A model generated the notes under the pieces. It ran no database searches. It saw nothing but the letters and a program-made list of their open reading frames with translations, and was not told the DNA's origin. Below are positions 61,340 through 64,000 of a DNA stretch of 64,000 nt, one piece after another (position 1 is the first letter of the stretch; each line of letters starts with the position of its first letter). The translations under genes were made by a program, and so were the position numbers. This DNA is from Caballeronia arvi (GTDB taxonomy: Bacteria; Pseudomonadota; Gammaproteobacteria; Burkholderiales; Burkholderiaceae), in the NCBI RefSeq assembly GCF_001544695.2, contig NZ_FCOM02000004.1:186001-250000 (forward strand). The letters are read 5' to 3'.

Positions 61340-61649
61340 TTCAACCTCCGTCGTCATGCGAAATGTCGCGGAAAAGGACGCCGAACGAGGGCGGATATGA
61401 CCGTTCGTTCGGGTTCTTTTTGAATGCTTGCGAATTGCCTTACGAATCGGCGTTCCCTAACAGAGACGTTAGTGCACGCAATTTAAATTACAAGGCGCTG
61501 ACATGAATTTCGATCGTTTGATTGAAGTGCAGAATGCGTAGACGGTTGGCGTAGGCTGCCGTGAAAATTCGGTGCGGAACCGCGCTCGAGCGAGTGCAAA
61601 TACGCGCCACGTTCGCATGAGCAGCAGAATCCCTCGTTGAAGCATTACC
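61340..61649. other. Non-coding region upstream of the secreted-protein gene
   Basis: About 310 bp without a credible ORF. It is the most AT-rich patch nearby, with an AATTTAAATT palindrome (about 61480-61489). It must hold the promoter of the minus-strand secreted-protein gene and the 3' end of the dehydratase transcript; I see no clear terminator. Confidence 0.4.
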
Positions 61650-62774
61650 TCAGATGCGAGCGTGCGCCACGCGCCAGTGAAGCGCCTGCTCGGAAAGGCT
61701 GAAACCGACGCCCGGCCGGGTCGGCAGGATCATCAGTCCGTCCTTGATTTCGAGGCGCTCGTTGAACGCGGGCTCCAGCCACTCGATGTGCTCGACCCAC
61801 GTTTCGTTCTGGAACGCCGCGGCCACATGGACATGCTGCTCCATGACGAAGTGCGGCGCGAGCTTGAGCCGATGCTGTTCGGCCTGCGCCATGATCTTGA
61901 GAAACGGCGTGAATCCGCCGACGCGCGGAACGTCGGGCTGAAGGAACGTGACGGAGCGGTTATCGATCAGGTTCTGCACTTCGGCCGCGCTGCTCAGCAT
62001 TTCGCCCGTGGCGATGGGCGTCTTCAGCTTCTCGGCGAGTCGCGCGTGTCCCGCGTAATCGTATGCGCTCAGCGGCTCTTCGAGCCAGATCAGGTTGAAC
62101 TCGTCGAGTGCGCAGCCCGCGCGCAATGCGGTCGTATAGTCCCACTGCTGATTGGCGTCGACCATGATCGGCACGCTCTCGCCGACATGCTTGCGAACCG
62201 CGCGCACCCGTTCGATATCCTTCGACAAGTCCGGTTGCCCGACCTTCAGCTTGATACCGCCGAGACCTTTATCGAGCGACGTCTCGACGTTGCGCAGGAC
62301 TTCATCCAGCGTCGCGTTCAGGTAGCCGCCCGACGTGTTGTAGCAGGGAATCGCCGTTCTATAGCAGCCGAGAAATTTGCCGATAGACAGATCGACGCGC
62401 TTCGCCTTCAAATCCCACAGCGCCGTGTCGAAAGCGGCGATTGCCTGCACCGCGAGACCGCTGCGACCGATCGATGCGCCCTGCCAGGCGAGCTTTTCCC
62501 AAAGACGGCCGATGTCGTTGGGGTCTTCATCGATCAGAAAGGGCGCCAGTTCCTGAGCGTGCGCGAAGATCGCCGCGCTCCCCGCGCGCAATGTGTAGCT
62601 GAAGCCGAAGCCACGCGCGCCGTGAACGGTCTCGATATCGGCTGTCAACACCGCCACATGTGAAAGCGGCTTCTGGCGGCCGGTCAGAACCTTCGCATCG
62701 CTGACGGCGCTTTTCAGCGGAACCTGGATGAGAGAAAGCTCGACGTGCCTGATCTTGTCGTCGTGATGCGCCAT
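61650..62774 (-). CDS. L-talarate/galactarate dehydratase (enolase superfamily, MR subgroup)
   Basis: A 374-residue enolase-superfamily dehydratase. The catalytic lysines are K175 and K177 in GGIKLKVGQ; metal ligands D206 (VDANQQW), E232 (LEEPLS) and E258 (ATGEML); the acid/base dyad is D281 (QPDV) and H308 (LAPHF). Spacing equals that of Salmonella L-talarate/galactarate dehydratase as I recall it, which favours that activity over mandelate racemase or other acid-sugar dehydratases. It makes 5-keto-4-deoxyglucarate, the substrate of KdgD encoded at 46932. Followed upstream by a GudP-like transporter gene with 48 bp between. Confidence 0.88.
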   Translation of the reverse strand: MAHHDDKIRHVELSLIQVPLKSAVSDAKVLTGRQKPLSHVAVLTADIETVHGARGFGFSYTLRAGSAAIFAHAQELAPFLIDEDPNDIGRLWEKLAWQGASIGRSGLAVQAIAAFDTALWDLKAKRVDLSIGKFLGCYRTAIPCYNTSGGYLNATLDEVLRNVETSLDKGLGGIKLKVGQPDLSKDIERVRAVRKHVGESVPIMVDANQQWDYTTALRAGCALDEFNLIWLEEPLSAYDYAGHARLAEKLKTPIATGEMLSSAAEVQNLIDNRSVTFLQPDVPRVGGFTPFLKIMAQAEQHRLKLAPHFVMEQHVHVAAAFQNETWVEHIEWLEPAFNERLEIKDGLMILPTRPGVGFSLSEQALHWRVAHARI

Positions 62775-62822
62775 TTACTTCACCTCTAATGATTAGAATT
62801 TCGTTGTCCGTATTGGGGAACG

Positions 62823-64000
62823 TTACTCGACGTTCAGCCGCTTGACCGGACCCATGAGCAGCGTGTACGAAAGGACACCGATGAGCGACACGATCGCGCA
62901 GAAGCCAAGCGCCCACTCGAACGATCCCGTTTTCTGAACGATGAAGCCGATGGTGATCGGCGTAACGATGCCGGCGATATTGCTTGCGAAGCTCGCAATG
63001 CTTCCCGTCATGCCCACGAGCTTCAGCGGCGAGATTTCGGAAAGGATCACCCACGTCGTCGACGACATGCCTTGTGCGAAGAATGCGAAGCACAGGATGA
63101 CCATCACGACGGAGTTCGATGTCGTGAAGTTGGCGAGGACGATCGAGCCCGTCAGCAGGAGGCCGATGACCATCGGAATCTTGCGCGCGGCCGTCACCGA
63201 GAAGCCTTTTCGAACCATCCAGTCGCCCCACCATCCGCCGAACATCACGCCGACAGCCGCCGCAAGATACGGACCGATCGCCGCCGCCCCGGCATGCAGC
63301 ATCGTCATGCCTCGAGCCTGGATCAGATACGTCGGAAACCACGTGAGGAAGAAGTAGAGCGTCGTGGTCGCGGCGAACTTGCCGATGCACACGCCCCACA
63401 TCTGGCGAAAGCTCAGCAGCTTCAGACATTGATCCCAGCTAAAGCCCTCGCTCTTGTTTGCCGCGCCGCCCGCGGCCTTGCCTTGCCGGATGTACTCGAG
63501 TTCTTCCTTGTTGGCGAGCTTGCTGTCGCCCGGTTCGCGATAGAAGAGAAACCAGACCACCGCCCAAAGCAATCCGACGACACCCGACGACAGGAACACG
63601 CCGCGCCAGCCATAGCGCTCCGCGATGTAGAACTCCACCGGCGTGAGAAGCGCCGTGCCCAGATAGATGCCCATCGAGCACATGCTTCCCGCGACGCCGA
63701 TCTCGCGCTGAGGAAACCACGACGTCGCGACCTTGTTGTTCGCGGGGAACGCGGGCGCCTCGGCAGCACCGACGCCAAAGCGCAGCCCGAAGAGCGAAGC
63801 GAAACCGCCCGCAAGAATCTGCAGCGTCGTCGCGAGCGACCAGGCGGTCAGACAGAGTCCGTAGACGAGTCGCGTGCCGAAGCGGTCGAGCAGATACCCG
63901 CCCGGAATGGTGGCGATCGCAAACGCCCACGAGAAGGACGAGAAGAGAAAGCCCATCGCCACGGGCGATATGCTGAACTCTTTCGAAATCAGCGGCGCGA
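62823..64000 (-). CDS. GudP-like MFS acid-sugar transporter (5' end beyond window)
   Basis: The last 392 residues of a transporter of the anion:cation symporter family; the frame is open to the window end, where it reads APLISKEFSISPVAMGF, a segment normally about 45 residues into GudP-type proteins. YLLDRFGTRLVY, AAEAPAFPANNKVATSWFP and SEISPLKLVGMTGSIASFASN are family motifs. It would import talarate, galactarate or glucarate for the dehydratase downstream. Clearly a paralogue of the gudP gene at 47947. Confidence 0.9.
   Translation of the reverse strand, partial: APLISKEFSISPVAMGFLFSSFSWAFAIATIPGGYLLDRFGTRLVYGLCLTAWSLATTLQILAGGFASLFGLRFGVGAAEAPAFPANNKVATSWFPQREIGVAGSMCSMGIYLGTALLTPVEFYIAERYGWRGVFLSSGVVGLLWAVVWFLFYREPGDSKLANKEELEYIRQGKAAGGAANKSEGFSWDQCLKLLSFRQMWGVCIGKFAATTTLYFFLTWFPTYLIQARGMTMLHAGAAAIGPYLAAAVGVMFGGWWGDWMVRKGFSVTAARKIPMVIGLLLTGSIVLANFTTSNSVVMVILCFAFFAQGMSSTTWVILSEISPLKLVGMTGSIASFASNIAGIVTPITIGFIVQKTGSFEWALGFCAIVSLIGVLSYTLLMGPVKRLNVE

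Noticed and set aside
1-64000. tRNA, rRNA, CRISPR arrays, insertion sequences, integrase or attachment sites
   Set aside because: No cloverleaf-like or rRNA segments, no regularly spaced repeats, and no transposase or integrase ORF were seen. A covariance search could still find small RNAs.

Overview
The window is high-GC, densely coded DNA. Protein families, gene order and codon use point to the Burkholderia group, most likely Paraburkholderia or Caballeronia; this is inferred from content, as no rRNA is present. I see no tRNA, rRNA, CRISPR array, prophage or insertion sequence. It reads as an accessory-rich replicon of catabolic and stress modules.

Layout. (1) 1-6.2 kb: an ethanolamine-type operon on the minus strand (GabP-like permease, FAD amine oxidoreductase, LivK-type binding protein, start of EutB), divergent from a MocR regulator, with repeated CACACAA half-sites between. 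(2) 6.6-16.1 kb: a tripartite RND efflux system fused by stop/start overlaps to pqiABC, six envelope genes in one apparent transcript. (3) 16.2-17.6 kb: a small cassette of lower GC: Hcp, a DUF2778/Tlde1-like peptidoglycan-active effector and an overlapping two-helix membrane protein that is probably its immunity partner. (4) 17.6-39.8 kb: a stress/low-oxygen metabolism block: PHA-synthase-like DUF3141 protein, phosphotransacetylase, acetate kinase, FabI and an unknown protein; SulP transporter, PPK2, an RRM protein; envelope lipoproteins; AspT-type antiporter, D-lactate dehydrogenase, VIT-like protein; GlgX; a MalT-like regulator; a UspA-hemerythrin-like fusion. The content resembles the Burkholderia low-oxygen-activated locus. 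(5) 39.8-45 kb: TauD dioxygenase, carbamoylase, GlxA regulator, SDR and MFS genes. (6) 45.1-49.3 kb: galactarate catabolism, garD divergent from kdgD-gudP, with three copies of GTTGTNNGATGAC between. (7) 49.3-56.2 kb: an orphan MetQ-like lipoprotein-family binding protein, MOSC and DUF1330 proteins, then a trans-3-hydroxy-L-proline module (dehydratase, amidohydrolase, MHS transporter, LysR). (8) 56.3-64 kb: GNAT plus FMN reductase, a second MocR regulator facing an NmrA-like SDR, a type B chloramphenicol acetyltransferase (CatB), an unknown secreted protein, and a second aldarate module (talarate/galactarate dehydratase plus a GudP-like transporter cut by the window end).

Most notable: the Hcp-effector-immunity cassette; a pair of compensating frameshifts in the DUF3141 gene; the RND-pqiABC fusion operon; the three-copy aldarate operator; and hairpins without T-tracts placed on the stop codons of convergent genes.
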